64,000 bases of DNA from Planctomycetota bacterium (GTDB lineage: Bacteria > Planctomycetota > OFTM77): the NCBI GenBank assembly GCA_029260795.1, contig JAJDCO010000040.1, positions 1 to 64,000 on the forward strand, read 5' to 3'. Below, one piece after another: positions 1 through 9,635 of this stretch. The translations under genes were made by a program, and so were the position numbers. The notes beneath the pieces are model-generated. The model made no database searches and was not told where the DNA came from. It saw only the letters and a program-made list of their open reading frames with translations. The first letter of the stretch is position 1. Each line of letters opens with the position of its first letter.

Positions 1-278
1 GCCCGTGGATGCAAGGAAAGCGACCGAGCACGCCGCAGTCGACCTCGCTGCAGGTCGTCGAGGCGGCGCAGGAAGCTTGACGCAGCAGGCATGGGTAGAT
101 TCGGCGCCGCAGTAGATGGCTGGTGAGAAATGCGGGCTAAGACCTCTCGCCACGCCATCCCCGAAGCGAACAGAGACGCGAACGGAGTCCGTCACGTCGG
201 TCGTTCCCAGACATCGCCCCTTGTGGGGCCGATGGGCGATGGCACAAAGAGGTCGAGAGCGTGGTGGGATCGCATCCA
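1..278. other. Left-edge region, no confident gene
   Basis: No gene can be called with confidence. One rightward frame is open from the window edge to a TGA at 78-80 and has about 80% GC at third codon positions, so it could be the last 25 codons of a gene lying mostly outside the window. It is too short to identify. From 81 to 278 I see no coding signal that beats the shadow frames, and no hairpin terminator. Confidence 0.3.
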
Positions 279-503
279 TCAGGAGGGGGGACGAGGTCGC
301 ACGATCGTAACGCCCAGCCAGAGCCCCGCGACTCCGCCAACGATTCCGCCTCCCACCTTGCATGCGAACTCATGTTGAAGGTGACCCGCACCGAGAAAGA
401 TGTCGACTACAAGACACATCTGAGCGCCGAAGTAGGCGAACACTCCTCCGAGACTCATCGTCACGACCACTCGCAGCAGGTTCGTTTTCAGGTCCTCGTT
501 CAC
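279..503 (-). CDS. Small two-TM membrane protein, unrecognised
   Basis: This 74-residue protein has a charged start (MNEDLKTN) followed by two hydrophobic segments, about residues 9-35 and 48-66, separated by a loop with Cys and His. It ends in a positively charged tail (VRPRPPS). The pattern fits a two-helix inner-membrane protein. It begins 13 bases after the E1 gene stop, in the same direction, so it is probably the last gene of the fumarase/E1 unit. I recognise no family. Its function is unknown; reality as a gene rests on the membrane pattern and the operon-like spacing. Confidence 0.55.
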   Translation of the reverse strand: MNEDLKTNLLRVVVTMSLGGVFAYFGAQMCLVVDIFLGAGHLQHEFACKVGGGIVGGVAGLWLGVTIVRPRPPS

Positions 504-516
504 TTGATTCTCGCCC

Positions 517-3342
517 TCACTCCCACAGCTCTCGCCAATCGCCGCGGGGGCGATCGGCGCGCTCGAGGATGGTCTTCAACGCGTCCCGATCGATCACGAT
601 CTCTTCGAGCGCGGTCTCGGCCAAGACGCGGCCGCACGCTTCGATGATCGCTTCGCCGTCGAGTCCGTGATAGCGGTAGACGTCCGACGGTCGTCCCGAC
701 TTCGACGGCCGCTCTAGCCCCAACGCCATCTGGCGCACTCCGGCGATGCTGCCCGCGTTGTCCAAAAGGCCCGGCTCGCCGTCGCAGACGGACACGATCG
801 GCACGCGCCGCCCGGCCGCGAGGATGGCGTCACCCTCGCCGCGCACTTCGCGAAGCTTCACATGAAGGTCTCCCGCAAGGCCCAGCTTTTCTCGCAAGTG
901 GACATGCCCGTCGCCTTTGCCGAGGCGGCCGAGGAGCAGATCGGCGGAGGTTACCACGACGACGTCCGCGAAGATCCCGCGGTCGAGCAGCGCGTCGGAC
1001 GCCGCAACGGCCTCGAGAACCAGCGCTCCCATGACCAGAATGCGAACGACATTCTCTCCGGGCTCGTAGCCGGCGTAGCCGCGATAGTCGATGAGCAAGT
1101 ATCCACCGCAGAGGACGTCTTCCCTCAATGCGCTCTCAATCTGGCTCCGCTCCACGACCGGTAGTCGGGACTCCGGCACTCCGTCGCCATCCTCCTCGAG
1201 CGACAAGCGACCCGCTTCCCCACCCACCTTGAAGCGCCGCTGTCGCGCGAGCCGCTCCCAGAGCACTTTCTGCGAGAGAGAACGCGTGACGGCGCGCACC
1301 AGCACGCCCGTGCGTCCTCGGTCGTCGCGCTCGAAGTGGCGCCGCACGGCATCGGCGAAGATCCACTCCATCTCGATCGCAAAGGCCGGCTCCCAGGTGA
1401 TCAGGTTGGGGAGCTGAAGATCGGACTTCCACGAGTGCTGAGCGCCTTCCGGTGCCAGCGTGACTCCCGAGGGCGTGCCGATCAGAAGGAAGCTCGCCCC
1501 CCAGTACAGATCGTAGTAGAGCTGGTCCAGCGCCCGCTTGATGAAAAAGTCGTAGATCGTCAACGCCGGAAGGATCGGCACGCCCGTGAGATCGCGGAGC
1601 TTGCCGAATGCACCGAGCGCGACCATCGCGTTGGCCTCGGTGATCTCGAACCGCAGGTGCCTCGCCCAAGGTTCCCGCGTCGGCGTGAGATCCGGGCGCC
1701 GCGGATCGTGGGCGTCCAAGGACTTCGGATGGTCCTCGGCCGGAGGCGGCCCGTACACCTTGCCATCCATCGCGTAGGCGAGCTGGGTGGACGTGCCGAC
1801 GTCGGGCGACAGAGTCATCAGATGACGAGCCGCAATCTCCCAGCGCTTCTCCGTGTCGTTCAACGGTCGCGCCGACTCGGCAGCCGCTCGATCCGCTCGG
1901 GTCCCCAGTCGAATCAGCTTGGCGATGATCTGCCCCCACATCCACTGCGTGTGAATGGTCGGCACGAGCTTCAAGTCGATGCCGAAGTCGATGGGCCAAT
2001 CCGAACCGAGCTCCGCGGAGGAATCGGCGGCTCGCGCGCGAACGGATTCGCGCTGTGCATCGAGGCCGCTTCGGAGTGCGGCACCTCGCTTCTCGAGCCA
2101 ACGAGCCGGCGCGCTACCGGTCGGAAACACGGCATATGGAGCCTCGCGCGTCAGGCTCGCTTGCGCCAGCAGCGCCTCCATCTCACTCGACTCCAAGAGC
2201 GAGGAGTGATTTCCCGGCGCCGCGGCATTCGGCAGGCCCCAGCCCTTGACCGTGTGCGCGATGATGAATGTCGGTCGATTCGGATCCTTCTTGGACTCGC
2301 GATAAGCATCGGCGATCGCTTCGATGTCGTGCCCCCCTAGGTCCGCGAGCAGCGCCTGGACCTCGTGATCGAGGCGTCCGGACAACGCACGCTCCAAGTC
2401 GGGGCTTTTGGCGATGAGGCGCTGACGGGTGACCGCTCCGTCACTCCGGTAAAGAAGCGCCTGGAGCTCGGTGTCCGCGAGCCCGTGCTCCAGCACCTCG
2501 CGCAAGGCCTCCCCGCCCGGCTGGCGAAAGGCGGCTCGCCGGCGTCGGCCATGGCGGACCTCGAACAGCTCCCAGCCATGCGCCAAGACGAGATCGCGAA
2601 TCCGCGCGTCGTCCGTGCCTCGGAGGCCGGCTTCTCCCGGCGCGCGGGCGCCATCGAGGCTCTGACGGTTGTAGTCGAGGATCCACGTCAGGTTGCCCAC
2701 CTCGCGCTCGGAGGCCTCGGTCAGCGCTTCGAGCAGCGAGCCTTCCCGAAACTCCGAGTCTCCGATCAGACACCAGAAGTGAGCACCGTCTGGCTCTCGC
2801 AGCCCCCGATCCTCGAGGTAGCGAAAGGCCAGGGCGGAGAAGAGCGCGGCGACGGCGGGGATGCCAACCGACCCGCTCGGCAGCAGTCCCTGAGCATCGG
2901 GATCGCTCTCCGCGTGGTAGGACTGGAACACCGCCTCGCCGTTCCTCGGAAAGCGGCGCAGGCGGCTCATCACCTCCGCAGCGGCTTCGCTTTCCATCCA
3001 CTCCCCACTCTCGGGCTCGCGGAGCAGACCCAAGAGGTGATGGTAGGCATGGTCGGTCGGCGAAGCATGCGGCTTGGACGCGATCCAATCCTGCGGCTCG
3101 CGCACGAGGAGGTGCAGGGCTCCGAGCAGATGAAGGCTCGAGGCGGACGCCGCCGGATGACCGCCCACCTTGGGATCGCCGGGCTCGATGTCGTCGCGAT
3201 GATTCGCCTCGTCGATCATGCAGGTCGCTTGCGCGAGCGCTCGGAGCGCAATGCTCTCGAGCAGCTCGCGCTCGACGGATGCCCGGGTGGAGCTCACTGA
3301 CCGAGGCTCGGAAGGCGATCGAGAAGCCACCTCCTCCTCCAC
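517..3342 (-). CDS. Homodimeric-type 2-oxoacid (pyruvate) dehydrogenase E1, AceE-like
   Basis: This is a 941-residue thiamine-diphosphate enzyme of the transketolase/AceE superfamily. It should decarboxylate pyruvate or a related 2-oxoacid and pass the acyl group to a lipoyl E2. The ThDP/Mg motif is near residues 194-240: GDSEFREGS, followed by an Asn-containing stretch ending NRQSLDG, as in AceE (GDGEMDEPE...). The pyrimidine-binding half has GTPSGVTLAPEGAQH near residue 650, matching the AceE segment around NGEGLQH. Length is slightly above E. coli AceE (887). The start is a GTG one base after the fumC stop; no closer start with a better ribosome site is seen. No E2 or E3 gene lies in the window, so substrate specificity is inferred, not shown. 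A transketolase-like enzyme of other specificity remains possible. Confidence 0.8.
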   Translation of the reverse strand: MEEEVASRSPSEPRSVSSTRASVERELLESIALRALAQATCMIDEANHRDDIEPGDPKVGGHPAASASSLHLLGALHLLVREPQDWIASKPHASPTDHAYHHLLGLLREPESGEWMESEAAAEVMSRLRRFPRNGEAVFQSYHAESDPDAQGLLPSGSVGIPAVAALFSALAFRYLEDRGLREPDGAHFWCLIGDSEFREGSLLEALTEASEREVGNLTWILDYNRQSLDGARAPGEAGLRGTDDARIRDLVLAHGWELFEVRHGRRRRAAFRQPGGEALREVLEHGLADTELQALLYRSDGAVTRQRLIAKSPDLERALSGRLDHEVQALLADLGGHDIEAIADAYRESKKDPNRPTFIIAHTVKGWGLPNAAAPGNHSSLLESSEMEALLAQASLTREAPYAVFPTGSAPARWLEKRGAALRSGLDAQRESVRARAADSSAELGSDWPIDFGIDLKLVPTIHTQWMWGQIIAKLIRLGTRADRAAAESARPLNDTEKRWEIAARHLMTLSPDVGTSTQLAYAMDGKVYGPPPAEDHPKSLDAHDPRRPDLTPTREPWARHLRFEITEANAMVALGAFGKLRDLTGVPILPALTIYDFFIKRALDQLYYDLYWGASFLLIGTPSGVTLAPEGAQHSWKSDLQLPNLITWEPAFAIEMEWIFADAVRRHFERDDRGRTGVLVRAVTRSLSQKVLWERLARQRRFKVGGEAGRLSLEEDGDGVPESRLPVVERSQIESALREDVLCGGYLLIDYRGYAGYEPGENVVRILVMGALVLEAVAASDALLDRGIFADVVVVTSADLLLGRLGKGDGHVHLREKLGLAGDLHVKLREVRGEGDAILAAGRRVPIVSVCDGEPGLLDNAGSIAGVRQMALGLERPSKSGRPSDVYRYHGLDGEAIIEACGRVLAETALEEIVIDRDALKTILERADRPRGDWRELWE

Positions 3343-3343
3343 A

Positions 3344-4735
3344 TCAAAGGTTGGGCTCGGTCATGGCTCGCAGGTCGAGCTGGCGGTCGAGCTCTTCGTC
3401 GGAGAGCACCTTCTCTTCGCGGGCGACATCACGGATGTTGCGTCCCTCCTTGAAGGCCCTCTTGGAGAGCGCGGCCGCCTTGTCATACCCGATGGCCGGG
3501 GCGAGGGCGGTGCAGACCGCCAAGTTCTTCTCGACCAGCTCTTGGCAGCGATCCTCGTCGGGAACGATGCCATCGAGACACTTGTCGACGAAGACGTGGC
3601 TCACGTTGGCGAGCAGCTCGATCGATTGCAGGAGATTGTGGGCCATCATCGGCATGTAGACGTTGAGCTCGAAGTTGCCGCCCTGGCCGCCGATGGTGAT
3701 CGCGGTGTCGTTGCCGATCACTTGCGCGGCCACCATGGTCACCGCTTCACAGACGACGGGGTTCACCTTGCCTGGCATGATCGAGGAGCCGGGTTGGATC
3801 GAGGGCAGTGCGATCTCGCCTAGCCCGCAACGCGGTCCGCTGGCGAGCCAACGAATGTCGTTGGCGATCTTCATGAGCGAGCAGGCGATGACCTTGAGCA
3901 GCCCGCTCGCCTCGACCACGGCGTCCTTGCCGCCTTGCGCTTCGAAGTGATCGTCGGCCTCACGGGCCTGGAGTCCGCTGGCGGCATTCAGATGATCGAT
4001 GACCTTGGCCGCGAATCCCTTCGGCGTGTTGACGCCCGTCCCGACGGCCGTTCCGCCCTGGGCCAGCTCGGACAGGCTCGCCTCGGCGCGATCGAGTCGG
4101 CTGAGCCCGTGCTGGATGTGGCTGGCGTAGCCAGCGAACTCCTGCCCCAGGCGGACGGGTGTCGCGTCCATCAAGTGCGTGCGGCCCGACTTGATGATGT
4201 GGTCGAAGACGCGCGCCTTCTCGACGAAGCATCCGTGGAGCTTGAGAAGCGCGGGCCGGAGGTCGTCGCGCAGCGAGAGCAGCGCTGCGACGTGAATGGC
4301 GGTCGGAATCACGTCGTTCGAGGACTGACTCATGTTGACGTGATCGTTCGGGTGCACCTCTTTCGAGCCAATGGCCGCACCGAGCAGCTCCGAGGCGCGG
4401 TTGGCGATCACCTCGTTGCCGTTCATGTTGGTCGAGGTGCCCGAGCCGGTTTGGAAGATGTCGAGCACGAACTCGCCGTCCAGCTTGCCGCTCTCGACCT
4501 CTTGGGCCGTTTGGACGATTGCCTCTCCGCGCTTTTTGTCGAGAAGCCCCAGGTCCATGTTGGCGCGAGCCGCTGAGCGCTTGACCAACCCGAGCGCCTG
4601 GATGAAGCGACGCGGGAATCGAATGCCGCTGATGGGGAAGTTCTCGACCGCGCGCTGGGTCTGCGCCGCATAGTAGGCGCTCGCGGGCACCTTCATCTCG
4701 CCCATCGAGTCGCGCTCGATCCGATAATCGCTCAT
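3344..4735 (-). CDS. fumC: Fumarate hydratase class II
   Basis: This 463-residue protein (E. coli FumC is 467) interconverts fumarate and malate in the TCA cycle, as a cytoplasmic homotetramer. It has the superfamily signature GSSIMPGKVNPV with the catalytic-loop Ser, the catalytic His in GRTHLMDATPV, and the substrate-site segment QTGSGTSTNMN. The N-terminus (RIERDSMGEM) is typical of the family. The start at 4735 follows a purine-rich GAAGAGGA. It is the first gene of a leftward unit and is one base from the E1 gene. Both enzymes belong to central carbon oxidation, which supports co-expression. I see no missing key residue. Confidence 0.97.
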   Translation of the reverse strand: MSDYRIERDSMGEMKVPASAYYAAQTQRAVENFPISGIRFPRRFIQALGLVKRSAARANMDLGLLDKKRGEAIVQTAQEVESGKLDGEFVLDIFQTGSGTSTNMNGNEVIANRASELLGAAIGSKEVHPNDHVNMSQSSNDVIPTAIHVAALLSLRDDLRPALLKLHGCFVEKARVFDHIIKSGRTHLMDATPVRLGQEFAGYASHIQHGLSRLDRAEASLSELAQGGTAVGTGVNTPKGFAAKVIDHLNAASGLQAREADDHFEAQGGKDAVVEASGLLKVIACSLMKIANDIRWLASGPRCGLGEIALPSIQPGSSIMPGKVNPVVCEAVTMVAAQVIGNDTAITIGGQGGNFELNVYMPMMAHNLLQSIELLANVSHVFVDKCLDGIVPDEDRCQELVEKNLAVCTALAPAIGYDKAAALSKRAFKEGRNIRDVAREEKVLSDEELDRQLDLRAMTEPNL

Positions 4736-4893
4736 GGTCCTCTTCTCCGTCCGGTCCGGCCGCAGACGCTGCGGCGAAAGCGCCTCACGTTATCGGATTC
4801 GCACTCCGGACGCTACCGCAGTTGACGCTCCCCGAGTGGCTCGCCTTAATGAACCCGCTCGTCGCCAGTCCCGTCCCCATCCGAGAGGAACCG

Positions 4894-7035
4894 ATGTCCA
4901 GCTCGTCGAGGTCTTGGTGCTGCTTCGGACTCGTCTTGTTCGCCACGACAAACAGCGCTTTGGCGCAGGAGAGCCAGTCGATGGATGCACTCGCTCATCC
5001 GGGCTACGACCCCGTGTCCACCATCGGGGGAAGGACCGACAAGGGCGCTGTCGGGCATGGTCGCCAGATCGCAATCTACTGCCGACCCGAGCCCGAGGTC
5101 CACTTCGCTACCCACGAGCTGGGCCCGGTCTTCTCACCCCTCGCCGGTGAGATCGCAGCCTGGTATCCCGACCACGTCGAGCTGGTGGGCGGTCCAGGAG
5201 CCGACCTACCGGGTCGCCGTCGAATCGCCGTCACGGCGGACGATGTGGTGGTCGTGGAGTGGACGGTCACGGCCGAAGCGACCGATCTCGAGCTTGCCTG
5301 GACGGTGACAGGGGACGGGCGTTCTTCGAAGGCTTGGCGCGGGGAGGTCGACCCGAGCGCACAGACGACGGAGACCGTCGGTCAGCACGAGGTCCTCCTC
5401 CACGATCGGCTGGTCTATCCCGACGTCCTCGCCGGTGGCCTCATCGAGGCATTCGGTTCTTCGACCGCACCGGTCGCGCGATCGGTCGACGAGCCCGGTC
5501 GCTACGCGCTGCACTACGAAGCGCGAGTGCCGGCCGGTGAGACTCGCCGCTTCCTGATGGCTGCGGCCTTTGCCACGGAGCGCACCGCTGCGATCGAGCG
5601 GTTGGCCGGAGTGCTCTCGAGTGAGGATCCCATCGAGCAGAACCGAGCGGATTGGCGCCGATTCTACCAGGATGAGATTCCCCGCTTCGCGTGCTCGAAC
5701 CAGCGCTGGAACGAGCTGTGGGCCTTTCGCTGGTTCTTGCTGCGTCTCTCGACGGCGGGCGGGGATCTCGGCCTCTTCCGCTATCCGATCGTCCTCGAGG
5801 GCCGAGATGCTTATCAGACCTACTGCTGCTTCAGTGCACCGTTCATGGCGCTCGACCTCAACTGGTCGGTCGATTCGAAGCAAGGCGCCGGGCACTGGGC
5901 CAACATGGCGCACTGTACGTACGAGGATGGCCGATTCCCTTGGTACACCGCCCCGAACACGAATCACGTCCCACTTCACCACGCGAGCGCGACCGGTGCC
6001 TCTTTCCTGCAGCATGCCGCCTGGCAGCACTACCTGATCCACGGCGACCTCGATCCGATTCGCGAGGTCTACCCGGCCTTCTCGCGGAACCTGCGTTGGT
6101 GGTTGCGCGAGCGCGATCCCGAGGGCACGGGGCTGTATCGGATCGATCATCTGCTCGAGACGGGCATGGACGATCTCGCCCGCGGCGAGGCACCGATCTT
6201 GGCGGTGGACGCGACGAGCTATCTGCATGCGAACGCGCTCGCGCTGTCGGGCATGGCGCGGGCTCTCGGACGGGCCGAAGAGGCTATCGCCTGGGAGGCC
6301 GTTGCCGAACGCAGCCGCGACGCTCTTCGAGAGAGGTGCTGGGACGAAGAGGCTCAGTTCTTCTGGGACCGCTCGGCCAAGGACCAGGCGCCGCTGAAAG
6401 TGATGACGATCGCCGGCTTCTACCCGTTCTTCGCCGATGCGGCAGGTGCGGAGCAAATGGGGATCTTCAAGCACCTCTTCGATCCGAATCGATTCGAGGC
6501 CCCCGCCCCGATCCCGGCTCTGGCACTCAGCGAGCCGGGCTTCGATCCCGAGTCGTTTTGGATGGGCCCGAGCTGGCCGGCAGCGACGTGCCACGTGCTG
6601 GAAGGTTTCGCGCGAGCCACCAAGCGCTACGATCGAGCGCAGCTCCCGCGAGCGGCAGAGCTCCTCGAGCGTTGCATCGGTGTCTTCTTCACGCCCGAAG
6701 TCGACTTCTACGAGCGCTACCAGCCCCTGACGGGTCGCGGCCTGAGCCGCTTCCGTGACTACATGCACTCGTGGTGGATCGACATCATGATTCGCCATGT
6801 CGCCGGGCTGACTCCCCGGGAAGACGGTGCTCTCGAGGTCGATCCCCTCCCGTTGGGGCTGGACTGGTTCGCTTTGGAGAATGCACCGTATCGCGGTCAA
6901 CGAATCGACATCGTCTGGCAACGTCCGGATCGTGACCCGGTCTTCCCGGAGCGAGCTCCGGGCCTCACGGTTCTCATCGACGGCGCGCGCGTATTGACGA
7001 GCCTCGAGCTGGAGCGACTCGTGCAGGCACACTGA
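4894..7035 (+). CDS. Secreted GH63-like (alpha/alpha)6-barrel glycoside hydrolase
   Basis: This 713-residue secreted enzyme probably hydrolyses an alpha-glucoside or related glycan in the periplasm or outside. I chose the ATG at 4894, preceded by GAGAGGAA, because it gives a clean signal peptide ending near ALAQ; an upstream in-frame ATG at 4822 adds a non-signal stretch. The N-terminal about 250 residues look like a beta-sandwich. From about residue 265 the sequence follows the GH63/MGH1-like barrel: LETGMDD (matching the E/D-SG-D-N acid site), DATSYLHANAL and GPSWPAATCHVLEG (matching GPVWP...). The trailing beta segment is typical. Substrate cannot be told. A trehalase-like or amylo-glucosidase-like role is an alternative. 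It stands alone, 71 bases upstream of a small membrane gene. Confidence 0.7.
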   Translation: MSSSSRSWCCFGLVLFATTNSALAQESQSMDALAHPGYDPVSTIGGRTDKGAVGHGRQIAIYCRPEPEVHFATHELGPVFSPLAGEIAAWYPDHVELVGGPGADLPGRRRIAVTADDVVVVEWTVTAEATDLELAWTVTGDGRSSKAWRGEVDPSAQTTETVGQHEVLLHDRLVYPDVLAGGLIEAFGSSTAPVARSVDEPGRYALHYEARVPAGETRRFLMAAAFATERTAAIERLAGVLSSEDPIEQNRADWRRFYQDEIPRFACSNQRWNELWAFRWFLLRLSTAGGDLGLFRYPIVLEGRDAYQTYCCFSAPFMALDLNWSVDSKQGAGHWANMAHCTYEDGRFPWYTAPNTNHVPLHHASATGASFLQHAAWQHYLIHGDLDPIREVYPAFSRNLRWWLRERDPEGTGLYRIDHLLETGMDDLARGEAPILAVDATSYLHANALALSGMARALGRAEEAIAWEAVAERSRDALRERCWDEEAQFFWDRSAKDQAPLKVMTIAGFYPFFADAAGAEQMGIFKHLFDPNRFEAPAPIPALALSEPGFDPESFWMGPSWPAATCHVLEGFARATKRYDRAQLPRAAELLERCIGVFFTPEVDFYERYQPLTGRGLSRFRDYMHSWWIDIMIRHVAGLTPREDGALEVDPLPLGLDWFALENAPYRGQRIDIVWQRPDRDPVFPERAPGLTVLIDGARVLTSLELERLVQAH

Positions 7036-7105
7036 AAGAAATGCGGCACTTGCCGAACGATCCATCAACTTCCCATTCAACGCCCATCGCCCCAGGAGCC
7101 TCGAG

Positions 7106-7435
7106 ATGAACTTCCTCTACTCCTCACTCATCTTGACCGTCGCCATCCTCATCGTCTCCCATCTCATGGACGGGATTCGGATCAAGAGCTTCTTGACGGC
7201 CTTCCTGGTCGCGCTCGCCCTCGGCTTCATTCAAACCGCCGTGACGCTGATCACGTGCGGCTTGTCGGAGGTGCTGAAGGCGCTGACCTTTGGCCTCGCG
7301 GCGTTCTTCATCAACGCGTTCGGGCTCTTCTTAGTGGATCAGTTCTTCGAGGACTTCGAGATCCAGCGCGATTCGCTATTGAAAGCCGCCATCGCCGTGA
7401 CCCTCGTCAACTTCGGCTTGCAGATCATCTTCTGA
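7106..7435 (+). CDS. Four-TM membrane protein of the phage holin family IV type
   Basis: This 109-residue protein is almost entirely hydrophobic, with four predicted helices at about 4-22, 28-50, 55-75 and 88-108. The motif pattern (a DGI after helix 1, an NAFGLFLVDQF after helix 3, a terminal INFG-like VNFGLQ) fits the DUF360 / mycobacterial 4-TM phage holin superfamily IV. These are widespread chromosomal membrane proteins with no established lysis role. No phage genes surround it. A purine-rich GGAGCC precedes the ATG. Function is unknown. Confidence 0.75.
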   Translation: MNFLYSSLILTVAILIVSHLMDGIRIKSFLTAFLVALALGFIQTAVTLITCGLSEVLKALTFGLAAFFINAFGLFLVDQFFEDFEIQRDSLLKAAIAVTLVNFGLQIIF

Positions 7436-7585
7436 GAAATCGACGGCACCCGTCACCCAGAGCGATGCGATCGATCGATGATCGCGGCCCGCTAGTGCAA
7501 ACCCTATACTGAGCCCTTTTCGCGATCGACTCGGATTGCCGGCACGCCAATCATCGCGCCGGCCGACCCGCCGGAAAGATCCATC

Positions 7586-9472
7586 ATGCCAAGCTCCTTG
7601 CTCACCCTGCTGCTCCTCGGAAGCGCCTGGATGCCGTGCACGAGCGCGGAAGAACGGATTCTGGTCGACGTTCGTATGGAGCGTCCGGAGCATCACTTCT
7701 TCCAGGTCACCCTCACCTTGACCGGTTTCTCGGAAGACCGCCTCCGGCTCGCCATTCCGGTCTGGACGCCCGGTTCCTACAAGGTGCGGGACTTCGCCCA
7801 GAACATCCAGAAGGTGCGCGCTTCGAGCGAAACCGGCGAGGCCTTGTCGATTCGCAAGCTCGACAAGTCGACCTGGGAGGTGGACCGGAAGGGCGCCGGC
7901 GAGGTGCGGGTGGAGTATGAGGTCTTCGCCTACGAGGTCTCGGTAAGAACCAGCTTCCTCGATACTCGCCATGGATACATCAATCCCGCATCGGTCGTGA
8001 TGTACGTCGTCGGGCACCTGGACCGACCGATCCATCTCGAGCTGCATCCGGTGTGGAATTGGTATGTCGACACCGCGCTACCGGCCGTGGGCCCGACACG
8101 ATTCCGCGCTCGCGACTACGACCATCTCGTCGACAGTCCGATCGAGATCGGTCGCCACCGCCGGCACGATTTCATGGTGCGAGGCAAGCCCCACCGGTTT
8201 GTCGTCTTCGGTGACGGCAACATGAACGAGCGGGCGATGGTACGAGACATCGCCAAGATCGTGGAAGCTGCTGCCGAGCTCTTCGGCGAGCTCCCGTACG
8301 AGCGCTACGTCTTCATCACGCAGCTCCTCGAAGCTGGAGGAGGCGGCCTCGAGCATCACGACTCGACCAGCCTGCAGGCCGGCGCCTGGCGCTTCGACTC
8401 GGAACGCGGCTGGCGCTCCTTCCTCAGCCTGGTCGCCCACGAGTTCTTCCACCTGTGGAACGTCAAGCGCATCCGCGACGTCGCGCTCGGTCCCTTCGAC
8501 TACGCCAAAGAGAACTACACCGCACTGCTCTGGGTGCATGAAGGTTGGACGGTCTACTACGCCGATCGCCTCCTGCTCCAGGCCGGGCTCATGACGCCGC
8601 AGCAGTATCGCGATGCCAATCAGAGCCGGATTCAAGGCTACTTCCGGCGCCCCGGACGGCGAGTCCAGTCGCTGGCGCAATCCAGCTTCGACAGCTGGAT
8701 CAAGTATTATCAAACCAATGAAAACTCATCGAACGCGACCGTGAACTACTACAGCCACGGCGCCCTCGCCGCCTTGTGCTTCGACCTGATCATCCGTGAG
8801 CAGAGCCAGTCGAGTCTGTCGCTCGATGAGGTCGTTCGGACGCTCAACAACGATTTCGCCAAGCTGGGACAGGGCATCACGCCTACCGACGTCCGAGAGG
8901 TCCTCGTGATGCACGGTGGCGAACGGGCCAGTGAGTTCTGGGATCGCCACATCATCGGCACCGAGGAGATTCCCTTCTCGGAGATCATGGCCAGCGCCGG
9001 GCTCGACTTTCGGGCCAAGAAGAGCCCGGCGTCCGACAAGAAAGACAAGAAACCCTGGGAGCGAGAATCCGACGTCCAGGTAGAGCTACGAACCGAGACG
9101 CGAGGCGATCGCCTGTTCGTCGGCACGATCCCGCGCGACTCGGTCGCCTGGCAGGCCGGCTTCGCCATGGGCGACGAGCTGATCGCCCTGGGGGATCGCC
9201 GGATCACCCCGACGAGCTGGAGCCGATTGCTCGCCACACATCGGCCGGGCGACACCGTCTGGTTGCTGATCAATCGTCACGGCGAGCTCCAGCGCCAGGC
9301 GCTGTGGCTCGAGCCGCGTGCTCAGAATCGATCTCTCGTCAAGCGGACGGATGCCTCCGATCAAGCGAAGCAGATCTTCGAAGCCTGGAGCGGCGAGCCT
9401 TTCGAGAAGAAGAAAGCGGAGAAACCGGACGAGGCCGAGGAGCCAAAGACCGTCCCGGACGGCGGCGATTGA
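7586..9472 (+). CDS. M61 family metallopeptidase with C-terminal PDZ domain
   Basis: This 628-residue zinc aminopeptidase-like protein belongs to the M61 (glycyl aminopeptidase) family. An N-terminal signal peptide ending near TSA sends it out of the cytoplasm. The N-terminal beta domain covers about residues 20-170. The catalytic domain carries GGLEHHDS, the zinc site HEFFHLWNVKRIR near residue 286, and the third-ligand segment WVHEGWTVYY about 30 residues later, all intact. A PDZ domain lies near residues 505-590 (VGTIPRDSVAWQAGFAMGDE), as is usual for the family. The C-terminus is rich in Lys and Glu. A 150-base gap with no evident hairpin separates it from the upstream 4-TM gene. Its substrate is unknown. 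Confidence 0.92.
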   Translation: MPSSLLTLLLLGSAWMPCTSAEERILVDVRMERPEHHFFQVTLTLTGFSEDRLRLAIPVWTPGSYKVRDFAQNIQKVRASSETGEALSIRKLDKSTWEVDRKGAGEVRVEYEVFAYEVSVRTSFLDTRHGYINPASVVMYVVGHLDRPIHLELHPVWNWYVDTALPAVGPTRFRARDYDHLVDSPIEIGRHRRHDFMVRGKPHRFVVFGDGNMNERAMVRDIAKIVEAAAELFGELPYERYVFITQLLEAGGGGLEHHDSTSLQAGAWRFDSERGWRSFLSLVAHEFFHLWNVKRIRDVALGPFDYAKENYTALLWVHEGWTVYYADRLLLQAGLMTPQQYRDANQSRIQGYFRRPGRRVQSLAQSSFDSWIKYYQTNENSSNATVNYYSHGALAALCFDLIIREQSQSSLSLDEVVRTLNNDFAKLGQGITPTDVREVLVMHGGERASEFWDRHIIGTEEIPFSEIMASAGLDFRAKKSPASDKKDKKPWERESDVQVELRTETRGDRLFVGTIPRDSVAWQAGFAMGDELIALGDRRITPTSWSRLLATHRPGDTVWLLINRHGELQRQALWLEPRAQNRSLVKRTDASDQAKQIFEAWSGEPFEKKKAEKPDEAEEPKTVPDGGD

Positions 9473-9635
9473 CGAAGCCCACTCCGAACGTCGCCTCAGC
9501 GCGCCAGCCCGCAAACAGCAACATGGCAAACATTTAGCGCGGCCGGGTTTGACGACCACCCCGGAGTGCCTCATAATCCGATCGGAAGCCCGCGTCACGT
9601 CTCCCGCGCCCCGAAGCTCCACCATCGGTTCTGGG

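Noticed and set aside
5206..7080. 624-residue leftward open frame
   Set aside because: Antisense shadow of the GH63-like gene; no start signal and no family pattern, while the other strand has a signal peptide and barrel motifs.
7106..7435. Prophage based on a phage holin family protein
   Set aside because: This family is widespread in chromosomes and no other phage gene lies nearby.
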